From Lepidodermella squamata (Eukaryota > Gastrotricha), in assembly GCA_047495785.1 (NCBI GenBank), contig JBLDXI010000032.1:4439782-4503781 (forward strand): a stretch of 64,000 bases of DNA, read 5' to 3'. Made by a program: the position numbers and the translations under genes. Of the stretch, positions 11,111 to 22,307 are shown piece after piece. The notes below the pieces were generated by a model that was given only the letters and a program-made list of their open reading frames with translations, was not told where the DNA came from and made no database searches. The number at the start of each line of letters is the position of its first letter. Positions within the stretch are counted from its first letter, which is position 1.

Positions 11111-12802
11111 GCCAGTGGCCGCGGTGTGGCCACCTTCCATACGTCTAGAAACAACCATAGGTGCTCGGAGTGGTTGTCATCGTTCGATTTACCTCGAAAT
11201 AACTGTAAATGTCTTTCTTTACAATAAATTTTTAATGCTATGCTTCGAAGCATCGCCGATAGCCCAGCTCAATGTTTGCGATGCCCATGTTTATCTCCGA
11301 CTAAAAACTTCATCGCGCATTTACTCCGGCGTTGCGCCATTTAGTCGAGTTGCGACGGTAATGGGCGTTATGGTTTTTTTTTATGTGATGAGATGTTATC
11401 TGTTCGCTCATGCCCACATACGTGTAATTATCTTTTTGTTATATTTCAACCAATGCACGCAATGGTCATCATCACGGCTACGTGTCACTTGTTGCCTGCA
11501 TTCAACCGACCACAGCATCTAAGTACTACCCAAGAAGCGCCACTGATGGGCAGCGTCGAAAAGTCTGGAAGCTTTTTCTTGCTTTTCATGGCGCAATTAT
11601 GCTTGCCAAAGCCTATGGCCTGGTCTTCCTGGACATTGTCGGTTTTCGACCGTCGCAAATAATCTCCTGTTTTAAAAAATACTGCAATTATCTGCAAGTG
11701 TTGCAGTTTGTACGAATGTCATGTCAGATGTGTCAATCAGCTGCCTTTTGCAAACCATGTCGAGTAATATCGGGCGATTGGGCCATATTTTACGATTGCG
11801 GTTAAGCTCCGCTTTCTATCCCCAAGACGTCTGGGCCCCTTGGCTCAGCTCCACGGAGAGAGAGAGGGAGAGAGAATGTTTACAATTATCGGCCGTTGAA
11901 TCAAAAAACGACCACGCTAATATAGTAATTGCTCGGATGAATTTGACATGCGTTGACTATTATGAGGACTTTTTGGAGCAAACCTACACTCCTGAGCCTT
12001 ATCACGCGTTAGTTTGATCGTTGATCAATCGAACGTCTTGTGACAGCTTGTAACGGATAAAAAACGGGTTATAACCATGACAATCCAAGGGTTATTAGAT
12101 TGTGCTTTTATTTTAATTCTTCACATGGCTCCGGTCATGGTTGGACTATATCTCTTAGCAGCGGCGAGAGGTGTCGAATACGGAAAGGAGCGCTAAATGT
12201 TCATTGTCGTCCAAGTGATTTAACATTCATATCAATAGATCTACTCGTAATACAAGCCTTAGAATTCCTACACATGTGCGTGCATTCAAGAAAAAACCGT
12301 AAAAAAGGTTTGCTAGCTAGGAGGATTAAGGTAAGCCTGACTTATGACGATTAATAAACCGTTTTCATTTGGTTTTTTGTTGGTCATTTGGAAAATAATT
12401 ATGAGTGAAAGTCGAGAAAGAAAGGCGATGAATCAGGAATTTGACCGCCTTAACAAAAAGTTAAAGTTAAAGTTAAGTGACCTATTCTGTCACAATTTTG
12501 CACAATTTTTTCGGGGCCAGATTTAGGCTAACCTAAGGCTTCCCAGTCCGAGAGTCCGGAGGATTCGATGAATGCATCGCAACTTTTCATCATTCATCTC
12601 CCAGCATTACAGAGCCGAATATAAAACGTCGACAAAAACTCAGTTATTTCTGAACGTGCCATTTGTGTCATCTTTATTTTATCAGTCATCGTCACATTTT
12701 GTAAAAGTCTTTCCAATAAGGGTATACACATGAGGTTATCTATGAGTCTATATCTATATTTCACCCTGACCAGCCACGCTAATTAACATGAGATGCTGAA
12801 TC
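11111..12802. other. Intergenic, no gene seen
   Basis: Short plus-strand open frames are present but begin at non-ATG codons or lack any recognisable feature. A short GA-rich run (about 11858-11875) and the 3' flank of the gene ending at 12803 lie here. Confidence 0.5.
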
Positions 12803-13972
12803 TCAGTAAGGACTGCGGAATCCGTTGCGGATACCCCATTGCCCGTTGACAGGTGGTGCGATGGGATGGATTCCCCAGTTTTTCACACCGGCGGGCACAG
12901 CGTAACCAGCAGAGCCAGCGCGCGCACCAACATTGTTCAGTTGCACACCGTTGCTGCCAAGGTAATTGGCACCGCCGTAGATGTTGCCGCCATATCCATT
13001 GACGCCGCCGTAGTAGCCGATAGGTGATGGTAAGCCTTGGTTGACGGCGTATCCTGGGTTAGCTGAGAGGTATTGCGTCGAAGCGACGGGAGCGAGGTAC
13101 AGATTCTGTTGGCTTGCAACGGGGGCTGCGTAGCCGTAGCCGGCGACTCCGCCATAGCGAGCTGCTCCAGCGGAAAGCGGCACTTGCGCAGCGTAGCCAC
13201 CTACAATTAGTAAGATGAAGCTTCAATTAGCCGTATAGTGTAAACTGTCTTACGGTAGACAGGGGCGGCATAATAATTCGCGGCGGGACCTTGGCGGACC
13301 TGCTGGTCGTTCACCTGGAATTGCTTGCCACCTTCCTCAGCGCCGTTGCTCGCAGCAGCCTGGAAGCCTCCTTCCCCAGCCCCGCTAAAGCGACCAGCAC
13401 CAGCTTGAGCGCCTTGAGCGCCCTGGGCTCCTCGGGCACCACCGTAGGCAAAACCATTGTCATAACTGCCGCCAGCCTGCTCGGCAGCAGCAGAGGTGCG
13501 CTCAGATGCAGCCAAAATGGATGCTCCATGTTCATAACGTCCAGCTGGCAAAAATTAAATTGGTAAATTTATTGCCCAGATTCAAAAACAACTAACCGGA
13601 TTGATCAGCACCAGCTCGCTCGCCACCATTTGAGTAAACATAAGCTCCTTGTAAAGAAACCCAAATAAATTAAGTTTTAGATGAATCATATAATTTTGCC
13701 CACCTTGCGAGCCCTGTGCACCTTGGGATTGTTGTTGCCCCACACCGTTGCCTTGAACCTATACGTAGATATAGCGGATATATGCATCGCTAAAAATTGT
13801 GTTTTGAACTAACACGATAGCCAGCGTCGGCCGCCGCGGTGTCAAATGCGTGTTGGCCGGCATCGACGGCAGCTTGTTGGCCAGCGACGGCTTGTTGTCG
13901 AGGGATGAGGTAGTATTGAGCGTTTGCAGCAGCAAACAGCCCTACGACGATAAGTGATGTCGAATAATACAT
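12803..13972 (-). CDS. Secreted core-module protein, five exons (copy 5)
   Basis: Minus-strand exons 13972-13814, 13758-13704, 13647-13597, 13544-13254 and 13200-12803 join in frame to 317 residues. Introns are 52-55 nt with GT-AG ends and phases 0, 1, 1, 1. The signal peptide is MYYSTSLIVVGLFAAANAQ. Exon 4 carries the conserved core (GRYEHGASILAASERTSA, then SYDNGFAYGG). Exons 2 and 3 are short linkers and exon 5 is a Tyr/Gly/Asn/Pro-rich tail (APPVNGQWGIRNGFRSPY end). This is the most divergent member that still has the full core. Its exon boundaries mark the module's edges. The inferred role is extracellular structural. Confidence 0.83.
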
Positions 13973-14012
13973 GATATAAAATAACTGTTTTGTTTCTAAA
14001 ATATATTTCGAC

Positions 14013-14018
14013 TTTATA
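14013..14018 (-). promoter_or_regulatory. TATA box, gene at 12803-13972
   Basis: The minus strand reads CTTATAAAG about 41 bp before the ATG, implying a very short leader. Confidence 0.6.
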
Positions 14019-15799
14019 AGTATTTAAAATAATGAAATAGGAAGGAGATAGTTGATGAAAGCGATGCGGTTTTAAATTCTGCGTTTTATATCGATAGCCG
14101 AATGCAAAGAATGCTCGTGCTAGACGAGAACATGTAAGGCTGGCTAATCACTGGCCGCGATCAGGTAGCCAACTCATGCCACGTGCAGTCTCGTGCATTA
14201 CACAAGTTTCTCAATTAGATGTACATTAATAATCTACCGGTCAAGTCGCAGACGATGATTCACATGCAGGGTCGTTTGTTCTGAGCTCGAAGCGCTCTGA
14301 TATCGCAATTGTGAGACACTTTCTGCGATGTTTAGGACATCGGCTAAAAACAAATAAGTATTTGAATATCGGCAACACCGGAAACATGTGCAAGCTAGCA
14401 GGATATCGTCGACTGAAGGTTGGTGCGAATTATTAGCGTAGCTACGGCATCTGATTGCCTTGCCGTCCAGCCAACCTAATAGCGTGGTTAGGTTGGCTAG
14501 ACTGTTAATGAAAAAACACTCATCGCGTCAACAAAAGCCAAAGGGCATTATACCCGGTGCTAATGTAGGCAGGAGGCGTTATGAGCGGCCGGCGGTAAGA
14601 TGCGCCCCTTCACCTTTACACGTCAATCGTGCCGACCATTTTATTATATTATCACTGCGCTTAATAGCCCGTTGTAGACAATGCGTTGAGCTCTGAGCTG
14701 TGGTTTGTGTGTCAATCCTATTAAAAAATGAATTATCCTATTCTTTACGAGGCTATCATGTTTCCACAAGTCAATTAAAAAGGTGGCCAGAATTTCGCTT
14801 CAATTATATCTGCAGGTCAGAAAGCTAACCTGCTATATAATTAAAACCGCCAACTGCACTCCTGGAAAATGGCAATAAAATGGCAATCTTTCCTTTCTCA
14901 TCAATGAATTATTTGTCAAAGGACAAATTGACGTTCAGAAGATTCTTCTTTATTCTCTATTCTTTCAAAGCCTTCTGAAATTCTGGGTCTGGGATATCTG
15001 TTGTAAGAAATTGGAAATTAAATTTGAATATGAAGTATGAATACGAAATGACTGAAATGATTAGAAAATTGGTTTTTTCAGTTTGTTCAGTTTCTGCTTC
15101 TCAATAAGCTTATCTCAATGCAGTTTCCTGCTCTCGCCAAATTATGCCGAAAACAAAAAAAACAATAGAAATACAGTGTGATTTTAGTGAAGTAGCTGAT
15201 TGTCTTTCCGATCGAACTTATAGGCTTATGTTTCTATGAAGGTTCGTTATCGATAATAATTTGCAGTATTCACGGAGATTCACCCATTAAATCTTGGATC
15301 TCGCGTTGAGAAAATTCGACAACGAAATATTGCTAACACAATTTCCGAATACAATTCTGCCTATTTTTATGAGTAGGCAAAACTTGGATCAATGGATGGA
15401 ACGAAGTTTTGATTAACTTTCATGATTCAGCTTTGTGTGGTATTGCACTCGACCAAATGTCTATTTGGCAAACATTCGATTTTAGACTATGCGTAGAGCA
15501 ACAATTACAGGATCTCATTTCGCCATTGTATACCTGAGTCAACGCTAACACGAGGTAAACTACGACAGATGAGTTGCCAAAATGATTTATTTTCTCTCTT
15601 TGCTCAGACAAGAGCTTGTATTAAAACCAATTGAAAATCGCCTCACGCTTGTCTTCTCTGAAGAAAGCTGAGGTTCACCGTTTACCTCACCGTTCAACTT
15701 TAGCTTTCGCTTCAGTTGCGCTGAGATAACATTGTGCTAATTCATCTGAATAGAGGATTTTATTTTTTTATGGCAGTGTGGATCGCTAGGAAAGAACGC
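14019..15799. other. Intergenic, no gene seen
   Basis: No supported exon. A 10-bp-stem hairpin lies at 14469-14498 (AGCCAACCTA ... TAGGTTGGCT). Confidence 0.5.
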
Positions 15800-16700
15800 T
15801 TAGTAGGCGAAGCCGTAACCAGCGTAGCCAAGACCGTTGACGCCATTGAGGCCAAGGCCGAGACCGTTGACGTTGTTGTAGCCACGGGCGTAGCCAGTCT
15901 GGTAGCCATAGCCAAGACCGTTGACACCGTTGAGGCCAAGACCGAGTCCGTTGACGCCGTTGACGCCGTTGACACCGTTGACGCCGTTGAGGCCAAGACC
16001 GTTGACGCGGTTGAGGCCGAGGCCAAGACCGAGTCCGTTGACGTTGTTGACGCCGTTGACGCCGTTGACACCGTAGACGCCGTTGACGCCGTTGACACCG
16101 TTGAGGCCGAGGCCAAGACCAAGACCGTTGACGTTGTTGACGCCGTTGACACCGTAGACACCGTTGACGTTGTTGACACGGTTAAGACCGAGGCCAAGGC
16201 CAAGACCGTTGACAGCATTGACACCGTTGACGCCATAGACACCGTTGTTGAGGCCGAGGCCATTCAGACCGTTGAGGCCATTGAAGCCAAGACCCTCGCG
16301 CTGACCAGCCTGAGCGCCGAAGAGGCCAGCCTGGGCACCAGAGGCCTGGTTAAGACCGAAGCTGTAAAATTAAACCGTTTGTTAATATTAAAGCTTGGAA
16401 TAAGAATGCAGCAGTATGCTGACAAAATCATATTCATGTGCCAAACCATGCAAAATTGGCCGATAAATTGTTAGATCAAAAAAACGATAAATTGTCGAAC
16501 CCCGAGTAACGTCATGATGAATTTTGCAAGTTTTCCATGATTTAACACAATCAACCAAGTACTTACTTGGTGTAAAGGGGAGCATAGCCATGGCCAGCAC
16601 CACGAACACCGAAGTTGTTTCCGTAGAAACCGTTGTTAAGACCAAGGATGTTGGCCTGGGCATAGCCGAAAAGGGCGACGGCGACGAGGAACTTGTACAT
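15800..16700 (-). CDS. Secreted Asn-Gly-Val repeat protein
   Basis: Minus-strand exons 16700-16567 and 16361-15800 give 231 residues. The 205-nt intron has a GTAAGT donor and is phase 2. The signal peptide is MYKFLVAVALFGYAQA. After a short Gly/Asn/Tyr segment and an SGAQAGLFGAQAGQ block, most of the protein is a tandem repeat of GVN and GLGLGLG units (for example NGVNGVNGLGLGLGLN), ending YAGYGFAY. The first block resembles the SGAQATGFGANAGQ segment of the genes at 1580 and 3930, and the GVN repeats resemble the tail of the gene at 10012. It therefore looks like a tail-only relative that lost the GRYDHAAS core. The inferred role is structural, extracellular. Confidence 0.83.
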
Positions 16701-16782
16701 TTTGGACTGAAGGCTTAAGAGTCGTGAAAAGATGTCAGATGGGCGAAAATGCTGATGGCTAGGCTGTCGCGTTAATACGTTG

Positions 16783-16790
16783 CTTTTATA
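16783..16790 (-). promoter_or_regulatory. TATA box, gene at 15800-16700
   Basis: The minus strand reads GGTATAAAAGCA, 83 bp before the ATG. Confidence 0.72.
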
Positions 16791-16799
16791 CCGGCCGAG

Positions 16800-17674
16800 G
16801 TGGCTCGTATAACCGATGGGGGGCCCTGGCGCGTGCCGAAACGTGCCATGAAGCAATTTAATTTGCTCGCGCCATCAATACGGCAAACCGTTAACCTCCC
16901 GCTTTTATCCTCAAGCAAGTTCGGGATAACTTAGAATTCGGTATTGCCATAGCCTTTGCTGATGTAAGGTATGAAAGACCAAGCCGGAAATATTCCGTCG
17001 GCGTGGTGCGAGGTCACAATCCATAACTGGAGAGGCCGGTCGGAGCTTTCGGGTGGCTACGGTCGTCAGTTTGGTCATCACATGTACGCATGGCTAGCTA
17101 GTCTGATGTACATTTTTTATTGACCAACTTTTTGCATTATTTTCTTTCGGACGTTCTCACGTCATACTCGCGTTGCCAGGAGGTGTTGATAGTCGCGCTC
17201 TACCTCTATTACCACCGCAGCCCCCGCACGATAGCCAATGCTCGTGTTGTTTTAACGTTTTTTCATCATCGCTCTCCTTCACAAGTGAAATTATGACGTT
17301 TTTTATTCGTATTATTGCTATCTCGAGGTGTCGCAGCCGGCATATACATCTAAACCTTGGAGAGACATGTTTTCGAGAGAGTTCCATCTACCTCGGCTGC
17401 TTGATAAAAAGGCTTGGCCAGCATGTATCTCAATGCAAATCTTTATTGCTTTTGCTAAACATGGAATTACATATTATAAATTATAATGAGTATAGCATTG
17501 TGCCGCACATCGGCCGAAAAGAATGATGGGAAGAATGAAATATAAATTGGAAACAAGTGTCTCATGGAAATGCTTCCCGGAAGAATTTCATTGCGATGTA
17601 ATATTCAGTTTCTTTATTCTTCTTCTTTCACGTCCGTCTACTTCTTTATAATTCTGCGCCGGTTTGGTACCACT
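16800..17674. other. Intergenic, no gene seen
   Basis: Overlapping short frames exist on both strands at 17157-17526, with no signal peptide or recognisable domain. Confidence 0.5.
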
Positions 17675-18475
17675 TCAGTTGCGCCCTGCCTGTCGTCTAT
17701 CAGAATTCCAATCCCGTCTCCTGGTGTTGCTGGGTTTCCGATTGTTATAATCATCGTCATCGCCTTCGTAGTAATAATCATAGTCGTCGTCGTCGTTGTC
17801 CAACTGATTGCTTCCGCGCCGACTATTCTGATCAGTCCTGCTTGCGTAACGATCGTTGCTATTGGAATTTCTCCTGCTCGAACTCGGAGAATTGGAATTT
17901 CTGCTCAAAAGAAACTCCATGAACTGTTCCCACAATTCTTGGGGATTCGTCGGCATCCAACTGACTCGATTAGTCGTTTGTGGTCTTGAGGTACTGGTGG
18001 TTTGCGGTTGTTGAGGGGGTGGTGGCGGTGGCGGCCGTTCAGGTCTCCGCGACCGGTCGCCCCGCCTCCAAGGCCCATATCCCTCGTCTTCACCTTGATC
18101 ATTATCATCACCGAACCACCGTCCGAAAAAGCGTTCATTGTTATCGTTATTCCGTGATTGCGGCCGTGCCACAGTTGTTGTAGGTACAGTGGTTGCAGGC
18201 GCTGTAGTAGTTACAGATGCGACCGTGGTCATCTTCACGGTGGTGCTAGAGGTGGGCGTATCTCTTGACTGATTTCTCGTCTGAACAGTAGCCGCTTTTC
18301 CGCGATTGCGTCTATCTCGTTGGTTGTATTCCTCATCGTCGTCCTCATCGTCGTAATAGTTGTAATTTTGTTGCCATCTTCTACTTCCTCGGTCATGTCG
18401 CTGGCGTTGGGCTCTCGCAACAGCAGCTATAAACAGCAAGCCGAACAGAGATAACACTAATTTATTATAATTCAT
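17675..18475 (-). CDS. Secreted Arg/Asn/Asp-rich low-complexity protein
   Basis: A single frame on the minus strand gives 266 residues. I chose the ATG at 18475 because it begins a good signal peptide (MNYNKLVLSLFGLLFIAAVARA). The order is: basic stretch and an acidic-Tyr patch (about 38-50), Thr/Val-rich segment (about 75-103), Trp/Gly/Asp patch, a run of seven prolines (about 148-154), a possible short helix PQELWEQFMEFLLSRN (about 178-193), Ser/Asn/Arg repeats, then an Asp/Tyr block (about 228-243) and a basic C-terminus. Alternating acidic and basic blocks are also seen in the next two genes. I do not recognise a family. Confidence 0.75.
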   Translation of the reverse strand: MNYNKLVLSLFGLLFIAAVARAQRQRHDRGSRRWQQNYNYYDDEDDDEEYNQRDRRNRGKAATVQTRNQSRDTPTSSTTVKMTTVASVTTTAPATTVPTTTVARPQSRNNDNNERFFGRWFGDDNDQGEDEGYGPWRRGDRSRRPERPPPPPPPQQPQTTSTSRPQTTNRVSWMPTNPQELWEQFMEFLLSRNSNSPSSSRRNSNSNDRYASRTDQNSRRGSNQLDNDDDDYDYYYEGDDDDYNNRKPSNTRRRDWNSDRRQAGRN

Positions 18476-18535
18476 TCTAAACAAGATAAAAACATGAACA
18501 AGCGATGAAAGACAGGTTAAAAAAGAGCATATATG

Positions 18536-19056
18536 CTTTCCCGATTTGGAATAAGCCTACGCAGCAAAACGAAAGTTGTATCTAGATATGGCAACAGCGG
18601 CCAGCGCATATCGTTCGTTCCATTTCATGCTTTTTTGTTGATTCCCATCGACACGGTGCAGATTGGCCGAAACAAAACTAATTTAAAATCAAGGTTATCT
18701 AAGAACAATTAAATAAATAAATAAGAATGCTTAGGGTTTATTTAGCTGGGTTTTAACATTTTATTAGCTAAAATCGTTATGATTTTCGGTGCTAGTTCAC
18801 CTCAATAAGATCGTCAAGATTTTACAGTATTTCAAAGATATCTATCTACATTTGTTTCTGTGCAACAGATTTTTCAAAACGAAATGTTAAGGTAAAGGGA
18901 GAGAGCTGGGAGAGAGTAGGGCATATTTCAAGAAAAGAATCAACTTCAAGTTGATGGGTTGGCACACATTAGACGGTTTTTTCCCAGAAAAACCTTGACA
19001 AAAGCTAAGATTTGTCTCTTTCTCATACTTTCAAGTCGAATTTGTGTGCAACATTT
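18536..19056. other. Intergenic, no gene seen
   Basis: AT-rich spacer between two minus-strand genes. No coding evidence. Confidence 0.5.
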
Positions 19057-19711
19057 CTAGTTCCAATCGTCACCGCGACCCCAGCGGTTTTGACGGTTTC
19101 CAGCTGGCGAACCGTAGCTTCCGCCACGACGACCACTTGGGTTGCGGTTATCATCATAGCCACCGCGGCCCCTTGATTCATTGTCAGGGCGCTCCCAGCC
19201 CCTGCGACCAGCAGGTTGGCGGTCGCGCTTGGCTTGCTCTTTGCGCTGTTGCCACTTTTGATACTGCTTGTACTCATCGGCGAAGCGCATGTGAAGCCAT
19301 TTAAGAAACGGTTTCATCCACGAATCGTCATCGGCTTTCTTAGTTTCATTCTTCGCGGTTCCATTAACGGAATGCCCGGCTGTTTCGTTACTCGGCCTTG
19401 AGTGACGTTTCTCGCCTCCTTTGTTGTCGTGACCACCGCGATTACGCCTGCGGAATTCAAAAAGTAAAAAAAGAGTGGATCATGAATCAGTTCGTTCTGG
19501 GTAAAAAAAAAACCCACGGGCCATCGTCGCCGTCATCATCGCGGTTACGACGCCAGTCGCCACTTGGCTTGCCCCAACCACCTCGAGCTCCACGGCCCCA
19601 ATCATCATCAGAAGCTTCATCTTCGTCATCCCAATTGCGATTTCTATGACCGCTGACTTGAGCTAGTTCGATGAGTACTAGCAGACCAGCAACAACAAGC
19701 CAAAGTTTCAT
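19057..19711 (-). CDS. Secreted Asp/Arg/Gly-rich protein
   Basis: Minus-strand exons 19711-19518 and 19447-19057 join in phase 2 to 194 residues. The donor is GTGGGT and the acceptor TTCCGCAG; the intron is 70 nt. The signal peptide is about residues 1-20 (MKLWLVVAGLLVLIELAQVS). The mature chain has an acidic patch (WDDEDEASDDDWG), Arg-Gly-Gly runs, one ordered-looking central segment (WMKPFLKWLHMRFADEYKQY and flanks, probably helical), then a second RGG-rich half ending GRGDDWN. RGG motifs are common in RNA-binding proteins, but the signal peptide and neighbours favour a secreted polyampholyte. A different donor 4 nt away (GTTTTT) is possible but would break the frame. Confidence 0.75.
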
Positions 19712-19914
19712 TTTCAGATATCAAGATGATTTGAAAATTCTATAGCTAGGAAGAAGACAAATAAGAAATTATAATGTGACAATGATCATAGCAAAAGGAG
19801 TGCAATATATCTAAGCGCGACATTTCCCAGCGAGTAGAACAGGCAATTGAAAGGAGTTAGTATGCGGAGTAATAGTTAGTTTGCCTTACAGTAGGCGCCT
19901 GCCTGCTCCTTCAG

Positions 19915-19982
19915 TCTCCCCGCACATGTCCCACTGATGTCTCTCTAAACGTAGCGAGCCATCAGTGGGGCATACGGGGGGA
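19915..19982. repeat. Imperfect hairpin, about 23-bp arms
   Basis: The left arm TCCCCGCACATGTCCCACTG pairs with the right arm near 19962-19982 (CAGTGGGGCATACGGGGGGA), with a few mismatches. Confidence 0.55.
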
Positions 19983-19986
19983 GTAG

Positions 19987-20029
19987 CCCGCACCTTAGAT
20001 TCTCGAAGTTCGAGAATCTAAGGTGCGGG
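19987..20029. repeat. Perfect 21-bp inverted repeat, 1-nt centre
   Basis: The left arm starts CCCGCACCTTAGATTCTCGA and the right arm is its exact complement. It follows another hairpin by only a few bases. It could form a cruciform, a hairpin RNA, or be the remnant of a foldback element. Confidence 0.8.
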
Positions 20030-20377
20030 TGCCGGATACTTTGAAAGCTCAAAAAATCACCAAGTTCAAATTGCGGGTGCTCATCTCTTTATTTTGCGCT
20101 ATAAAAATGCATAGTTTAGAAAGGGTGTGGTCAATCTCAGAGATTGATATCGCAATACCGAAGAATCAATAAATCAAGTGCAATTTCCCAGAAACTTAGA
20201 AAAACCATCATGGTTCACAATAAAAGTAAGTTACTTTCGCAACTTTCCGTGCTACAGAAAGATACAAATGGCGATTGAATTCGGCTTGCGAAAACAAAGA
20301 AAAGGGGAGGAATATTGTCAGTAAATAGATAGCTGTTCGTTTGCTGGGCTTTGGCATTAATGGCCTGAGGTCACAGT

Positions 20378-21131
20378 TTAGTTATCACCCCAACGGCCCC
20401 ATTGTCCGCGACCACCGCGATTCCAGCCTCCGTGGCCACCCTCACGGCGATTGTTCCAGCGACCTCCACGGCCTCCACGGCCTCCACGGTGGTCCTTGCG
20501 GCCCTTTCCTTCCCATTTGCCACCCCTGCGACCTCCACGGCGACCCTTGCCCCACTTGCCGCCCTTGCCGCCTTTACCGCCCTTGCGTCCACCGTGACGG
20601 CGGCCGAATGCACCATGACGGCCTCCGAATGGGCCCATGCCGCCGAATCCACCATGACGGCCACCGAATTGGCTCATGCCACCGAATCCACCATGACGGC
20701 CTCCGAATGGGCCCATTCCACCATGGCGGCCACCGAATCTGCCGGGACGGCCTCCGAAGGGACCTGGGAATCTACCATGGCCTCGTGAAAGACCTTTCTC
20801 ATCGGAATCGTCCTATTACAGAATGATAAATCTCAATTTTACAGCCAAAATATCAAGACACCTGACTTACATCGTCATCATCGCTGTCATCGCTGCTGTC
20901 ACTGCTGTCGCTGCTATCGCTATCATCGTCGCTATCGTCGTCGTTCCTATTGCCTCCACGACGGCCACCGAATCGACCGCCGAATCCTTTACCGCCAAAT
21001 GGACCGCCCCATGGGCCACCGCGGCCAACTTCGTTCTTTCCTCGCCATTCGTCGCCTCCACGACGACGTCCTGGCTCAGCCAAGGCGACTGCGAAGAGCG
21101 CGACAAGGATAGCAACTACGGCAAAGCGCAT
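20378..21131 (-). CDS. Secreted Gly/Arg/His-rich protein with Asp/Ser block
   Basis: Minus-strand exons 21131-20871 and 20812-20378 join in phase 0 to 231 residues. The 58-nt intron has a GTAAGT donor. The signal peptide is MRFAVVAILVALFAVALA. Exon 1 ends in a nearly pure Asp/Ser tract (about residues 64-87). Exon 2 is tandem repeats of GGRHGGFGG and MGPFGG type, then a Lys/Arg/Gly stretch (RKGGKGGKGGKWGKGRRGG) and RGG repeats to the end (GRWGDN). Strong charge segregation (acidic block, His/Gly repeats, basic block) suggests a phase-separating or mineral/matrix-binding secreted protein. That is inference from composition only. Confidence 0.83.
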
Positions 21132-21202
21132 GTTGGAATTAGTAGTAGATTGATAGGGATATTCTCGATGAGACTGGTTTGAATTCCGCTCATTTCGCTC
21201 GG

Positions 21203-21210
21203 CTTATATA
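21203..21210 (-). promoter_or_regulatory. TATA box, gene at 20378-21131
   Basis: The minus strand reads GGCTATATAAGCC, about 72 bp before the ATG. Confidence 0.7.
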
Positions 21211-21213
21211 GCC

Positions 21214-22307
21214 TCTGTGCTGGGTCGAATCCCATTCTGCCACCCATGAAACTTTGGCTGCGGCAAGCGTCGTGTGATTGCCATAATGCACGGGCAATCA
21301 ACATCACAAGGTAATATTGAAAAAATGCATCAAATGTGCGTTGAGCTACATTTGTACGAATTCAGTCTACTGACTTAAGATTGATTGCCTTATTTATTGA
21401 TTTGTTCGATCTGAGATCGCCGATTGGTGAGATCTTCGCTTTTCTGGTAGCTACGGTGTCGTGCTAATCCCCTGCGCTTCTTACACGCCACAACCCGGTT
21501 AAACCCAACGTTGTTTTTCGCAGTCAACCGATTTTTTTCTGTATCCATGTGATGATCTCCCACGTCATAAGTTCTTTTGTGTTCCTTGATCATTATTAAA
21601 ATTACCAGGGAAAAGGTAGCTAATTGCTTGATGGCACTACACCTACGAGAGCACGACAGATGCTCAACCTTTCGAGCCTTTACTCTCGTGCTCACTAGAA
21701 AGTAATTAGTTGAAACCGCATGACTCTCGTGTATATGCTAAATTTTCAGCTGCCAGATCAACCACTGAGAAGCATAAGCTTGTAGCAAAATTTGATTGTT
21801 GCCTGCTTGCTACAATTTGCGAACATCATTCCAGCTAACTTATCCTTTTTGCTACCAAATGGACGCATTCTACTCTACTTTACTCTCTTCTGATTTCTGA
21901 GACTGCCAGATAACTTTCTCCTGTCACCTGTAGCTTTGCAGTCAGAACGTAACTTGACTCGGAAGGCAGCATTGTAGATATTATGTAGAAGTAACAGATA
22001 ATACATCAAATCTTGCCTTTTAATTCAATCACTTGCATTTATTCAATGCTATCATTCAATTTTGAATGGCAGTGCTAGTTTTTGCGCCAAGTCATGCGTA
22101 AAATCACGATCCCCTGACGAGCGGATACGGATAGATGACCAAAATGCATTGTATCAAAAACATCGAAGAGCCTAAACGCGGATATTGATGAAAATCTACA
22201 CGGCGAAATAACTCCTAGGATATGCTTATGCATATGATCATCTTAAAATAAAGTAACAACGGGTATTTCGTCGGACATATCATTGATGAGTGGAGCAGAG
22301 TCAAGGC
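21214..22307. other. Intergenic, no gene seen
   Basis: A 100-codon minus-strand frame at 21390-21695 begins at GTG and has no recognisable feature; I do not call it. Confidence 0.5.

Larger units (their letters stand above)
19820..20377. other. Intergenic with two adjacent hairpins
   Basis: No coding exon. It contains an imperfect hairpin (about 19915-19982) and a perfect inverted repeat (19987-20029), listed separately. Confidence 0.55.
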
